64,000 nucleotides of DNA from Defluviibacillus sp043739385 (lineage in GTDB: Bacteria > Pseudomonadota > Gammaproteobacteria > Burkholderiales > Burkholderiaceae_C). The DNA lies in contig JAYUED010000184.1 of NCBI GenBank assembly GCA_043739385.1, positions 17,388-81,387 on the forward strand. Reading direction: 5' to 3'. The notes beneath the pieces were generated by a model. It searched no databases and was not told the DNA's origin. It saw only the letters and a program-made list of their open reading frames with translations. This document shows, in pieces, positions 50,245 through 59,530 of the stretch. Made by a program: the position numbers and the translations under genes. Within the stretch, counting starts at the first letter, position 1. Each line of letters opens with the position of its first letter.

Positions 50245-52161
50245 CTACGCGGCAATTAACTCATCGCTTTCCTCTTCCGCATCCTCCACCAAAAACCCAC
50301 CACTCTGATGCGCCCACAGTCGCGCATACAACCCACCGTGGGCCAGCAGGGTACGGTGATCGCCCATCTCCACTATGCGACCTTGGTCGATGACGAGCAG
50401 CCTGTCCATCGCGGCGATGGTGGAAAGGCGGTGGGCGATGGCGATCACGGTTTTGCCGTGCATCAAGGTGTTCAGGCTGGCCTGAATGGCGGCTTCTACT
50501 TCAGAGTCGAGAGCGCTAGTGGCTTCGTCGAGCAGCAAAATTGGAGCGTCTTTCAGCATTACCCGTGCAATAGCAATGCGCTGGCGCTGGCCGCCGGAGA
50601 GCTTCACACCGCGTTCGCCCACATGGGCGTCGTAACCCGTACGGCCTTTGGGGTCGCTTAAACCAGCGATGAAGTCTTGCGCTTCGGCCTGAGCGGCAGC
50701 GCGTTCTACATCCGCCTGGCTGGCGTCGGGGCGACCATAGAGGATGTTGTCGCGCAGTGAGCGGTGCAAGAGCGAGGTGTCTTGCGTCACCATGCCGATG
50801 TGGCGGCGCAGGCTGTCTTGCGTGACTTGGGCGATGTCCTGACCGTCGATCAGGATACGGCCGCCTTGCAGATCGTAGAAACGTAGCAGCAAGTTCACCA
50901 AGGTGGATTTACCCGAGCCTGAGCGGCCAATCAAGCCAATCTTTTCCCCTGCCCTTACAATTATTGAAAAGTTAGCTATTACTTTATGAGTACTGCCGTA
51001 CCCAAAGTTAACTTGTTCGAAGCGAACTTCACCTTTGGGCACCGTCAATGCAGCCGCCGCTGGCGTGTCCACCACGGTTTGCGGACGCGACAAGGTGTTC
51101 AAGCCATCTTGTACCGTACCGATGTTTTCAAACAATCCTGACATTTCCCACATGATCCAGTGCGACATGCCGTTGAGTCGCAGCGCCATCGCCGTGGACG
51201 CAGCAACTGAGCCAACGCCGATATGCCCGCCGCTCCACAGCCACAGCCCGGTGCCCGCCACGCCAACAATCAACGCCATACTGAGCGCGTGGTTGAGCAC
51301 CTCAAACAAGCTGGCCAGGCGCATTTGCCCATAGGCGGTGTGCAAGAACTCTTGCATTGCCGAGCGGGCAAAGCCAGCCTCGCGCTGGGTATGAGAAAAC
51401 AGTTTGACGGTAGCGATATTGGTGTACGCGTCAGTCACCCGCCCCGTCATCAGCGACCGGGCATCAGCCTGCGCTTTGGCGCTGGCACCCAGGCGCGGCA
51501 CAAAGAAAAACAGCGTCGCCACATAGCCCGCCAGCCAGACCATGAAGGGCACGACCAGCCAGCTGTCGAAAGCACCGGCCAGCGCCACCATCGACAAAAA
51601 GTAGACGCCCATGAAGACCATCACATCGGTCAGCGTCAGCACGGTTTGGCGTACCGCCAGCGCGGTTTGCATCACCTTGGTCGCAATGCGGCCAGCGAAA
51701 TCGTCTTGGTAGAACGACAGGCTTTGCCCCAGCATCAGACGGTGAAAGTTCCAGCGCAGGCGCATGGCGAAGTTACTCATTAGCGTCTGGTGCTTGAGCG
51801 TAGTTTGCAGGCCCACCAACAGCGTGCTTCCCATCAACACTCCCGCCAAAAGCAATAGCGCGCCTCCCTGCTCCGTCCACAAGCGCGCAGGATCCAGAGG
51901 CCCGAGGCGGTCAACGATTTTGCCAATCAGTGCAATCAACCACGCCTCAAACCCCGCAATACACGAGGTCAGCAGAGCTAGCGCGAAGATGTAATGACGC
52001 ATGCCCTGTGTACCCGCCCAGACGAAGGCCAGCAAGCTGTGCGGAGGAAGGGCCGGTTCGGCGTCAGGAAAAGGGGAAAGCTGGCGTTCAAACCAAGCGA
52101 AGAAGCGAGAAAACAAGGCGGAACTCCACAACGCCAAAGGGCGGTCAAAAAAAGCTGTCAA
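50245..52161 (-). CDS. ABC transporter, fused permease and ATPase (MsbA/MDR type)
   Basis: A 638-residue half-transporter. Six membrane segments lie in about residues 50-340, followed by an ATPase with Walker A IGRSGSGKST, signature LSGGQRQR, Walker B ILLLDEATSALD and switch His in AIAHRLST. It would work as a homodimeric exporter; the cargo is unknown. It starts 9 bp after the LysR gene on the same strand. An AT-rich codon island (50950-50995) precedes the Walker A region. Confidence 0.93.
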   Translation of the reverse strand: MTAFFDRPLALWSSALFSRFFAWFERQLSPFPDAEPALPPHSLLAFVWAGTQGMRHYIFALALLTSCIAGFEAWLIALIGKIVDRLGPLDPARLWTEQGGALLLLAGVLMGSTLLVGLQTTLKHQTLMSNFAMRLRWNFHRLMLGQSLSFYQDDFAGRIATKVMQTALAVRQTVLTLTDVMVFMGVYFLSMVALAGAFDSWLVVPFMVWLAGYVATLFFFVPRLGASAKAQADARSLMTGRVTDAYTNIATVKLFSHTQREAGFARSAMQEFLHTAYGQMRLASLFEVLNHALSMALIVGVAGTGLWLWSGGHIGVGSVAASTAMALRLNGMSHWIMWEMSGLFENIGTVQDGLNTLSRPQTVVDTPAAAALTVPKGEVRFEQVNFGYGSTHKVIANFSIIVRAGEKIGLIGRSGSGKSTLVNLLLRFYDLQGGRILIDGQDIAQVTQDSLRRHIGMVTQDTSLLHRSLRDNILYGRPDASQADVERAAAQAEAQDFIAGLSDPKGRTGYDAHVGERGVKLSGGQRQRIAIARVMLKDAPILLLDEATSALDSEVEAAIQASLNTLMHGKTVIAIAHRLSTIAAMDRLLVIDQGRIVEMGDHRTLLAHGGLYARLWAHQSGGFLVEDAEEESDELIAA

Positions 52162-52170
52162 GCTGCGATC

Positions 52171-53163
52171 TTAGCTTTGGGCTCTGTTTTCAGGGTTTGC
52201 TGCATGCGCTGCCACCAAACAATCCCGAAACACCAGCGCTGCTCGCGAGGGCTGCGGCGCTGGCCGGGTAATCGCTACAAAGCGCGCGTCATACCGGAAC
52301 AAGGCAGGCTGCACCGCCTGCATCTGGCCGCTGGCCTCAAACTGACGGGCATAGTGGTCGGGTAAAAAACCGAGAAACTTGCCGGACAAAATCAGCGTGG
52401 CAATCGATTCCTGGTCAAAGCCGGTAGCGGCACGGGGCAGGCGCATCTGGTGGCTCAATTCCATATTTGGCGAGTGGTAACCCAGTCCTGCAAAGCGATA
52501 AATACGCAAATCTGGCCAATCAAGTTTGCTATTATTTTTGATAACCTCAGGACTGCTACCAAATAAAGGGTGCTCCCGCCCGCAATACAACAACATAGCC
52601 TCGCCAAATAAATCGTTGTAGCCCAGCACGTCAGAGTTGCGGTGTACGGGGATGATGCCTACGTGGTATTCGCCGGCAATCACCGCTTGCTCGATCGTAT
52701 TGATGGGCGCCACGTGCAGCACCAGTTTGACCTGTGGGGCCATGTCGGTGAAGGCTGCAATGGCTTGGGCAATTCGGGCTTGCGGGTTGGTGGCAGTTTT
52801 GTCGAACGCAGCCACGTGCAGCTCGCCACCCATGCGCTGGTGGATATCGTCCATGCTGGCACGGAAATCGTCGGTAGCGGCGAGCAAACGCAGGGTCTCA
52901 GTGTGGACGCGCTCGCCTTCCGCCGTCAACGCAAACCCAGCCCGACCTCGACGGCACAGCACCAGCCCAAGGCGCAGTTCAAGATCTTTGATATGGCGGC
53001 TGATGGTGGAGACGCCTATGTTCAGCTCCAGCTCTGCCGCCGCCATACCACCGCAGTCCACCACGCATTTGAATACGCGCAGCAATCGCAAATCCATATC
53101 GCTGAGTTGACCCAGCAAGGCTTTACGGGTGAGTTGTTGCGGTGCTTCGATTGTTACTTTCAT
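52171..53163 (-). CDS. LysR-family transcriptional regulator
   Basis: A 330-residue LysR protein. The helix-turn-helix (about 20-80: LRLLRVFKCVVDCGGMAAAE, then IGVSTISRHIKDLELRLGL) precedes a two-lobed effector domain. It is divergent from the aminotransferase/D-amino-acid dehydrogenase pair across 119 bp and is the probable regulator of that pair. An AT-rich island encoding SSPEVIKNNSK (52525-52565) looks inserted in the effector domain. Confidence 0.93.
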   Translation of the reverse strand: MKVTIEAPQQLTRKALLGQLSDMDLRLLRVFKCVVDCGGMAAAELELNIGVSTISRHIKDLELRLGLVLCRRGRAGFALTAEGERVHTETLRLLAATDDFRASMDDIHQRMGGELHVAAFDKTATNPQARIAQAIAAFTDMAPQVKLVLHVAPINTIEQAVIAGEYHVGIIPVHRNSDVLGYNDLFGEAMLLYCGREHPLFGSSPEVIKNNSKLDWPDLRIYRFAGLGYHSPNMELSHQMRLPRAATGFDQESIATLILSGKFLGFLPDHYARQFEASGQMQAVQPALFRYDARFVAITRPAPQPSRAALVFRDCLVAAHAANPENRAQS

Positions 53164-53282
53164 AATTTGGCAAGTGAATGGTGACAGTTAACCCTTTATC
53201 AGAGTAACAGAGTCCTCCAAAATCAGTGCTCAAGCCCTCAATGTCCACCCAAAGACTACCCTAACCCGCACCGGAGCAAGCC

Positions 53283-54641
53283 ATGGATTTAAGCGAAACA
53301 ACGAACCTAAATTCCCCTGTAAAACCCCGCATGGACGCCGCTTGGCTGGGCGCGCACTGGATGCCCTACACCGGCAACCGCGAGTTCAAAGCGAATCCGC
53401 GCATGATCGTTGGGGCCAAGGGCTGCTACTACACTGACGCCGATGGTCGCCAGATTTTTGACGGTCTCTCGGGTCTGTGGACTTGTGGCTTAGGCCATGG
53501 CCGCCCCGAAATCACGGCCGCGGTGACGAAGCAAATGAGCACGCTGGACTATTCCCCCGCGTTCCAGTTTGGCCACCCGCTGTCGTTTGAATTAGCAAAC
53601 AAGCTGATTGAACTCACACCCCAGGGTTTGGACCATGTGTTTTTTACTGGCTCAGGCTCCGAGTCGGCAGACACCTCGTTGAAGATAGCCCGTGCCTACT
53701 GGCGCCTCAAAGGCCAGCCCAGCAAGACGCGTCTGATTGGCCGCGAAAAGGGCTACCACGGCGGAAACTTCGGTGGCATCTCGGTCGGCGGCATTGCCGC
53801 CAACCGCAAATTGTTTGGCCAAGGTATTGAAGCCGACCACTTACCCCACACCCAGTTGAAAAAGAATGCGTTTTCACGCGGCATGCCAACACAAGGCATC
53901 GAGCTGGCCGACGAGCTGCTCAACATCATCGCGCTGCATGATGCCTCTAACATCGCAGCCGTCATCGTTGAACCATTTGCCGGTTCCGCTGGGGTGGTTA
54001 TCCCGCCCGTTGGTTACTTGCAGCGGTTGCGCGATATTTGCACCGCGAACAACATTTTGTTGATTTTTGACGAAGTGATTAGCGCCTTTGGCCGCTCTGG
54101 TGCGTACACTGGCTCAGAAGCGTTTGGTGTGACGCCAGACATCCTGAACGCCGCAAAGCAAATTACCAACGGCGCACAGCCGCTGGGCGTGGTGATCGCC
54201 AAAAAGGAAATTTACGACACCTTCATGGCCGCCGGTGGCCCAGAGTACATGCTGGAATTTCCGCACGGCTACACCTATTCGGCCCACCCCGTGACCTGTG
54301 CCGCAGGTATAGCGGTGCTGGACTTGTTGGTAAAAGAAAACATGATCGAGCGCGTGAATGCCTTGTCGCCGTACTTTGAAAATGCGGTGCACAGCTTGAA
54401 GGGGACCAAGTACATCATCGACATACGCAACTTCGGGCTGGCCGCTGGCTTGACGATTGAGGCCCTGCCCGGCGAACCAGCTCGCCGCCCCTACGAGATT
54501 GCCATGAAGTGCTGGCAAAAGGGCGTCTACGTGCGCTATGGCGGCGACACGATTCAGATGGCCCCCCCTTTCATCGCTGAACGCCATGAGATTGACCGCA
54601 TGGTCAACATTGTGGGCGAATCGATCAACGAATTGTCTTGA
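53283..54641 (+). CDS. class III omega-aminotransferase (beta-alanine--pyruvate type)
   Basis: A 452-residue PLP enzyme of the class III aminotransferases. The cofactor-binding Asp is in LLIFDEVISAFGRSG and the Schiff-base Lys in NAAKQITNGAQPLG (about residue 288). The N-terminal HWMPYTGNREFKANPRMIVG is typical of beta-alanine:pyruvate aminotransferases. It would transfer an omega-amino group to pyruvate, giving alanine. It is followed by a D-amino-acid dehydrogenase. Confidence 0.92.
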   Translation: MDLSETTNLNSPVKPRMDAAWLGAHWMPYTGNREFKANPRMIVGAKGCYYTDADGRQIFDGLSGLWTCGLGHGRPEITAAVTKQMSTLDYSPAFQFGHPLSFELANKLIELTPQGLDHVFFTGSGSESADTSLKIARAYWRLKGQPSKTRLIGREKGYHGGNFGGISVGGIAANRKLFGQGIEADHLPHTQLKKNAFSRGMPTQGIELADELLNIIALHDASNIAAVIVEPFAGSAGVVIPPVGYLQRLRDICTANNILLIFDEVISAFGRSGAYTGSEAFGVTPDILNAAKQITNGAQPLGVVIAKKEIYDTFMAAGGPEYMLEFPHGYTYSAHPVTCAAGIAVLDLLVKENMIERVNALSPYFENAVHSLKGTKYIIDIRNFGLAAGLTIEALPGEPARRPYEIAMKCWQKGVYVRYGGDTIQMAPPFIAERHEIDRMVNIVGESINELS

Positions 54642-54648
54642 GCCCATT

Positions 54649-54676
54649 GATTCAAATTCAAATTCAAATTTGAATC
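54649..54676. repeat. hairpin of ttcaaa repeats
   Basis: gattcaaatt (54649-54658) pairs perfectly with aatttgaatc (54667-54676). The region is built from three ttcaaa units. It lies between the aminotransferase stop and the dehydrogenase start and may tune expression of the second gene. Confidence 0.8.
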
Positions 54677-54706
54677 GCATCTGAGTCGCAAAGAGGAGGC
54701 ACATTC

Positions 54707-55963
54707 ATGAAAATCATCATCCTTGGTAGCGGTGTGATCGGTACCACCTGTGCTTACTTCCTTGCGCGTTCAGGCCACGAAGTGACGGTGATCGACCGCC
54801 AGCCTGGCCCAGGTTTAGAGACCAGCTTTGCCAATGCGGGCGAAGTTTCCCCAGGGTATTCTGCGCCTTGGGCGGGTCCAGGCGTGCCGCTAAAAGCCCT
54901 GAAGTGGCTGACGATGCAGCACAGCCCCCTGGTCATCAAACCCATGCTCGACCCCGCCATGTGGCGCTGGGGCTTGGCCATGCTGCGCAACTGCACTGCA
55001 GCCCGTTATGAGATTAACAAAGGCCGCATGGTGCGCTTGGCGGAATACAGCCGCGATGCCATGGTGGCGCTGCGCACTGAGACCGGCATTGCCTACGACG
55101 AGCGCTCCAAAGGCACATTGCAGCTGTTCCGCACGCAGGCACAACTGGACGGCATTGGCAAAGACGTGGCGATTTTGAAGCGCTACGGCGTGCCGTTTGA
55201 CATACTGGACATGCCCGGTTGTATCGTCCATGAGCCTGCGCTGGCTCTGGTAAAAGAGAAATTCGTTGGTGGCCTGCGCCTGCCCGGTGACGAAACCGGG
55301 GACTGTTTTTTATTCACCCAGCGGCTGGCCAAAATGGCGGAAGACTTGGGTGTTGAATTCCGCTACGGCACACGGATTTTGGGCTTGAACCACACCGATT
55401 CGCGTGTCACGGGTATTGCCATCGAAGGCGGTGAATTGCATGCCGACGCCTATGTCTGCGCCTTAGGCAGCTACTCACCCATTCTGCTCAAACCGCTGGG
55501 CCTGCGCCTGCCGGTATACCCAGTGAAGGGCTTTTCCATTACTGTGCCCATTACCAACACCAAGGGTGCGCCCGAATCCACTGTGATGGATGAAACCTAC
55601 AAAGTCGCCGTTACCCGCCTAGGCGACCGCATCCGCGTGGGCGGCACGGCGCAACTTTCCGGCTACGACATGAGCCTGAACGCATCTCGCCGGGACACAC
55701 TGGACTTTGTGCTGAGCGATTGCTTTCCGCGAGGCGGCGATCTGAACCAAGCCAAATTCTGGACAGGCCTACGCCCCATGACGCCAGACGGCACGCCGAT
55801 TTTGGGCGGCACACCGTTTGCAAATCTGCATTTGAGCACCGGCCACGGCACACTGGGCTGGACGATGGCGGCAGGCACGGGGCGGGTGATGGCGGATTTG
55901 CTGTCCAAGCGCAAACCGGAAATTGACATGGAAGGGTTGACGTTGGCGCGGTATGAGGCGTAA
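54707..55963 (+). CDS. dadA: D-amino acid dehydrogenase
   Basis: A 418-residue FAD enzyme that oxidises D-amino acids (classically D-alanine) to 2-oxo acids with quinone as acceptor. Rossmann start IIILGSGVIGTTCAYFLARS, substrate-side NAGEVSPGYSAPWAGPGVP and the C-terminal LSTGHGTLGWTMAAGTGRV match DadA. GAGGAGG precedes ATG 54707. Together with the upstream aminotransferase it links beta- and D-amino-acid use to pyruvate; no alanine racemase (dadX) is adjacent. Confidence 0.94.
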   Translation: MKIIILGSGVIGTTCAYFLARSGHEVTVIDRQPGPGLETSFANAGEVSPGYSAPWAGPGVPLKALKWLTMQHSPLVIKPMLDPAMWRWGLAMLRNCTAARYEINKGRMVRLAEYSRDAMVALRTETGIAYDERSKGTLQLFRTQAQLDGIGKDVAILKRYGVPFDILDMPGCIVHEPALALVKEKFVGGLRLPGDETGDCFLFTQRLAKMAEDLGVEFRYGTRILGLNHTDSRVTGIAIEGGELHADAYVCALGSYSPILLKPLGLRLPVYPVKGFSITVPITNTKGAPESTVMDETYKVAVTRLGDRIRVGGTAQLSGYDMSLNASRRDTLDFVLSDCFPRGGDLNQAKFWTGLRPMTPDGTPILGGTPFANLHLSTGHGTLGWTMAAGTGRVMADLLSKRKPEIDMEGLTLARYEA

Positions 55964-56042
55964 CCTTGCTTTTGCATTTTGGAGTTTTTGCACTACCGCA
56001 TAAACGCATTAGCTCCATCACCGCTATTACCCCATGACATGG

Positions 56043-59000
56043 CTACCAGGTATCTATAAATCGCCCGCTCTCCCCAGGTTGCCGCCCTACCTTACCCACT
56101 GACGCCAGCCCATTCACCAGCCAATCCCGCGTCAATGCTGGGTCGATCACCGCATCAATCTCCAGCGTAGCGGCCATGTTCATCGCTTCACCGTTGCTGT
56201 ACTGTTCCTCCACCAGCTTTTTGAACAGCGCATCGCGCGCTTGACCTTCTTCGGCAGCTTCCAACTCTTTGCGAAAACCTAAGCGCACCGCGCCTTCCAA
56301 GCCCATCGCGCCGAACTCACCAGTGGGCCATGCCACATTGAACACCGGCGCATCAAAGCCACCCGCTGCCATCGCCTGAGCCCCCAGACCGTAGCCTTTG
56401 CGCAGGACAACGCTGAAGAACGGTACTTGCAAATGCGCGGCCACTACAAACATACGGCAAACATGGCGGACTTGGGCTTGGGCTTCGATATCGGGGCCGA
56501 CCATGAAGCCTGGCGTGTCCATCAGCGACACCATCGGCAGGCCGTGGGCGTTGCAGAGCTGCATAAAGCGGGCGGCTTTATCGGCAGCATCCACGTCAAT
56601 AGCGCCACCCAAGTGCTTGGGATTATTTGCTATTATTCCAATAGCACGACCTGCAATACGGCCAAGCGCTGTGAGGATTCCGGGGCCAAATCCAGCTCGC
56701 AGCTCAAGCAAGGAATCAGTATCGACCAAGCCTTGCATGACATGGCGGATGTCATAGACGCGCAAGCGATTTTCGGGGATGGCTTGACGCAATAGGCGCT
56801 GGTCTGGGCATGTCCACACAGGCAAGTCACCCTGGAAGTAAGCGAGGTAGCGCTTGGCAACTGCGACGGCCTCGGCTTCATCTTCGACCAACACGTCGAT
56901 CACACCGTTGCGCGATTGCACGTCGCTAGGGCCAATTTGCTCGGGTTTGAACTGACCTAAGCCGCCACCTTCGATCATTGCTGGGCCACTCATGCCGATG
57001 TTGCTCATCTTGGTGGCGATGATGACATCGGCGCAGCCCAAGAGCGCGGCGTTGCCTGCGAAGCAACGGCCATGGACGATGCCCACCACGGGGACTTTGC
57101 CTGAAAGCGCGGCGAATTGACTGAAGGTGTGGTTATTCAGGCCAGCGACGATAGGCATGTCGGTATCGCCGGGGCGACCACCGCCACCTTCAGCGAACAG
57201 CACCACAGGCAACTTGAGCTGGTGGGCCAGCGACAACATACGGTCTTTTTTGTGGTGGTTACGCATGCCCTGCGTGCCAGCCAGTACGGTGTAGTCGTAG
57301 GCCATGACGACACAGCGGGATTTTTCGGGGCCAAAATTCGCGGCATTGACCGTGCCTATGCCCGTCACCATGCCATCGGCGGGGGTGTTGGCGATGAGGT
57401 CGGCAAGGCCGCGACGGCGGGTTTGGGCGGCGATGGCGAGTGCACCATATTCGATAAAATTACCAACGGTGTTGCCTTGACTGGCTGCATGCGTCGCTTC
57501 TGCGGAGTCATCCAGATCGCACAGGTCAGCAACGTTTTCGCGGGCGGTGCGACCACCTTGGGCATGGCGTTTGGCGATGGCTGCGGGGCGGCTTGCGTCA
57601 AGCGTGAAGGCGTGGCGATCGCGTACGCGCTGCAAGTCAGGACGAATATGGTCAGGGGAAATTGACTGCACTGCCGTGGCTGCAATTGCGTCAGCATCGA
57701 CTGGCTCCAGAACGATCAGCGGTTGCTCCTCACTCAGGTAGTCCCCCACAGTGACGCAGATGTCGAGCACCCGGCCTGGGGCATCAGCGAGCAGCAGATG
57801 CTCCATCTTCATGGCTTCGAGCACCGCCACTTGGTGGCCTGCGGGCACTACATCGCCGACGGCAACGTTGAGCTGCACGAGGCGGGCAGGCATAGGGGAG
57901 CAGACGGTAGATTGGGCCGAATCGTTCAAGCTTTTTTCTGAATCAAATCGGTTTGAGGCTAAGGTATTACCTTCACCATACGCTATTATTTTAGCAGCGT
58001 TACTTGTATTTTTAGCATTGGTCTGAGCGAAGGTTGTCGCTGATGCGAGTAGCTCACCCAGATGCGCTTCCACGAACCGGGTATGCACCTGCTGCGTATT
58101 GAACTCCGGCCGCTCGACCAGCGCTTGCAGCAGGGCGAGATTGGTGCCCACACCTTCAATCCGGCATTCGGCCAAAGCACGGCGGGCTCGGCGGGCGGCT
58201 TGAGCGAAGGTGCCAGGGCTGTGAACGACTAACTTGGCCAACAGCGTGTCGTAGTGTGGTGAAGGTCTACAGCCACTAAAACCATGGGTATCGACGCGGA
58301 TACCGGGGCCTTGGGCCAGATCAAAGCGGGTCAGCGTACCGCTGGTGGGGCGGGCGTTGCCTTGCGCATCCAGCGTTTCGGCATTGATGCGCCACTGAAT
58401 GGCGAAGCCTTGCGGCAGCGGGGGCTTGGCTGGGTTGAGACCAAGGGACTGCAAACTTTGACCCGCAGCGACGCTGATTTGCAGCTGCACCAAGTCCAGC
58501 CCGGTAACGGCTTCGGTGATGGTGTGCTCGACTTGCAAGCGCGGATTAGCTTCGATGAAGACGAAAGGCAAATCGGTGGACGATTCGTCTACCAAGAACT
58601 CGAAGGTACCCAGGCTTTTGTAATGGACGGCGCGGGCGAGCTTCAAGGCAGCCGCTGTCACTTGTTCGCGCAGGGCGGGGGACAATGAGGGGCTGGGGGC
58701 GATTTCGACGAGTTTTTGAAAGCGGCGCTGGAGGCTGCATTCGCGCTCGCCAAGGGACATAGCCACCTCACCATCACCGAGGATTTGGATTTCGATATGG
58801 CGAGCATTGACCATCAAGCGCTCGACGTAAACACCCTCTACGCCAAAGGCCGCACGGGCTTCGGAGACGCAACGGGCATAAGCTTCGGGCAGAGCCTCAG
58901 CGCTAAACACAGCACGCATCCCGCGTCCACCGCCGCCACCGATAGCTTTGACCATGATGCCGACAGCTGCTGAGGCAGAGCGCTGCTGGGCGTTAAAGAA

Positions 59001-59459
59001 GGCTTGTGCTTCGGCCAGAGTCACCGCGCTTTGACTACCTGGCATCAGGGGGACATGGTATCTCAGGGCCAATGCACGGGCGCTCGCTTTGTCGCCAAAC
59101 AGAGCAAGTTGAGCGGGTGGGGGGCCGATGAAGCACAGACCCGCCTCAGCACAGGCGGTGGCAAACTCAGCGCGTTCGCTCAAGAAGCCATAGCCGGGGT
59201 GAATGGCCTCACAACCGGTGTCTTTGGCGATGGCGATGAGGCGGGGAATGTCGAGATAGGCAGCTGCACCTATGGCATTGGCATTGGTGTCCCCGAATTT
59301 TCCTAAAGCAACGGCTTGGTCAGCAGCTTGCACATGCAGAGCGTGGGCGTCGTCTTGCGCGTAGACAGCGACGCTTTGGATACCCATATCGGCCACGGCG
59401 CGCACCAGCCGAACGGCGATTTCGCCTCGATTGGCAATCAGAATTTTCTGGAACATCAA
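56043..59459 (-). CDS. single-chain acyl-CoA carboxylase (BC-BCCP-CT)
   Basis: A 1138-residue protein with a complete biotin-dependent carboxylase in one chain. Biotin carboxylase is at about 1-475 (ILIANRGEIAVRLVRA, GGGGGRGMR, EANPRLQVEHTITEAVTG). A low-complexity linker (about 477-520) follows. The biotinyl domain has Lys551 in LEAMKMEHLL. The carboxyltransferase is at about 600-1138, containing both halves of the crotonase-like fold (IANNPKHLGGAIDVDAADKA, TPGFMVGPD). In most bacteria these parts are two to four proteins. The substrate is not predictable; its partner gene upstream is an acyl-CoA synthetase 56 bp away. Confidence 0.93.
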   Translation of the reverse strand: MMFQKILIANRGEIAVRLVRAVADMGIQSVAVYAQDDAHALHVQAADQAVALGKFGDTNANAIGAAAYLDIPRLIAIAKDTGCEAIHPGYGFLSERAEFATACAEAGLCFIGPPPAQLALFGDKASARALALRYHVPLMPGSQSAVTLAEAQAFFNAQQRSASAAVGIMVKAIGGGGGRGMRAVFSAEALPEAYARCVSEARAAFGVEGVYVERLMVNARHIEIQILGDGEVAMSLGERECSLQRRFQKLVEIAPSPSLSPALREQVTAAALKLARAVHYKSLGTFEFLVDESSTDLPFVFIEANPRLQVEHTITEAVTGLDLVQLQISVAAGQSLQSLGLNPAKPPLPQGFAIQWRINAETLDAQGNARPTSGTLTRFDLAQGPGIRVDTHGFSGCRPSPHYDTLLAKLVVHSPGTFAQAARRARRALAECRIEGVGTNLALLQALVERPEFNTQQVHTRFVEAHLGELLASATTFAQTNAKNTSNAAKIIAYGEGNTLASNRFDSEKSLNDSAQSTVCSPMPARLVQLNVAVGDVVPAGHQVAVLEAMKMEHLLLADAPGRVLDICVTVGDYLSEEQPLIVLEPVDADAIAATAVQSISPDHIRPDLQRVRDRHAFTLDASRPAAIAKRHAQGGRTARENVADLCDLDDSAEATHAASQGNTVGNFIEYGALAIAAQTRRRGLADLIANTPADGMVTGIGTVNAANFGPEKSRCVVMAYDYTVLAGTQGMRNHHKKDRMLSLAHQLKLPVVLFAEGGGGRPGDTDMPIVAGLNNHTFSQFAALSGKVPVVGIVHGRCFAGNAALLGCADVIIATKMSNIGMSGPAMIEGGGLGQFKPEQIGPSDVQSRNGVIDVLVEDEAEAVAVAKRYLAYFQGDLPVWTCPDQRLLRQAIPENRLRVYDIRHVMQGLVDTDSLLELRAGFGPGILTALGRIAGRAIGIIANNPKHLGGAIDVDAADKAARFMQLCNAHGLPMVSLMDTPGFMVGPDIEAQAQVRHVCRMFVVAAHLQVPFFSVVLRKGYGLGAQAMAAGGFDAPVFNVAWPTGEFGAMGLEGAVRLGFRKELEAAEEGQARDALFKKLVEEQYSNGEAMNMAATLEIDAVIDPALTRDWLVNGLASVGKVGRQPGESGRFIDTW

Positions 59460-59497
59460 ACGGCTTTCGAAAAAATATCAGAGGTGTTCAGCGTTGC

Positions 59498-59530
59498 TTA
59501 AGGTCCTTGAAGACCTTAAAGATCTTTAAG
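59498..59530. repeat. overlapping inverted repeats at the synthetase stop codon
   Basis: ttaaggtc/gaccttaa (59498-59519) forms an 8-bp hairpin, and cttaaagatctttaag (59515-59530) is a perfect 16-bp palindrome. They share bases, so only one can fold at a time. They cover the stop codon of the acyl-CoA synthetase, just before the carboxylase gene. Confidence 0.8.

Noticed and set aside
52642..53184. 180-codon plus-strand frame opposite the LysR gene
   Set aside because: Shadow of a well-supported LysR gene on the minus strand.
57117..57665. 182-codon plus-strand frame opposite the carboxylase
   Set aside because: Shadow of the carboxyltransferase coding sequence; translation resembles no family.
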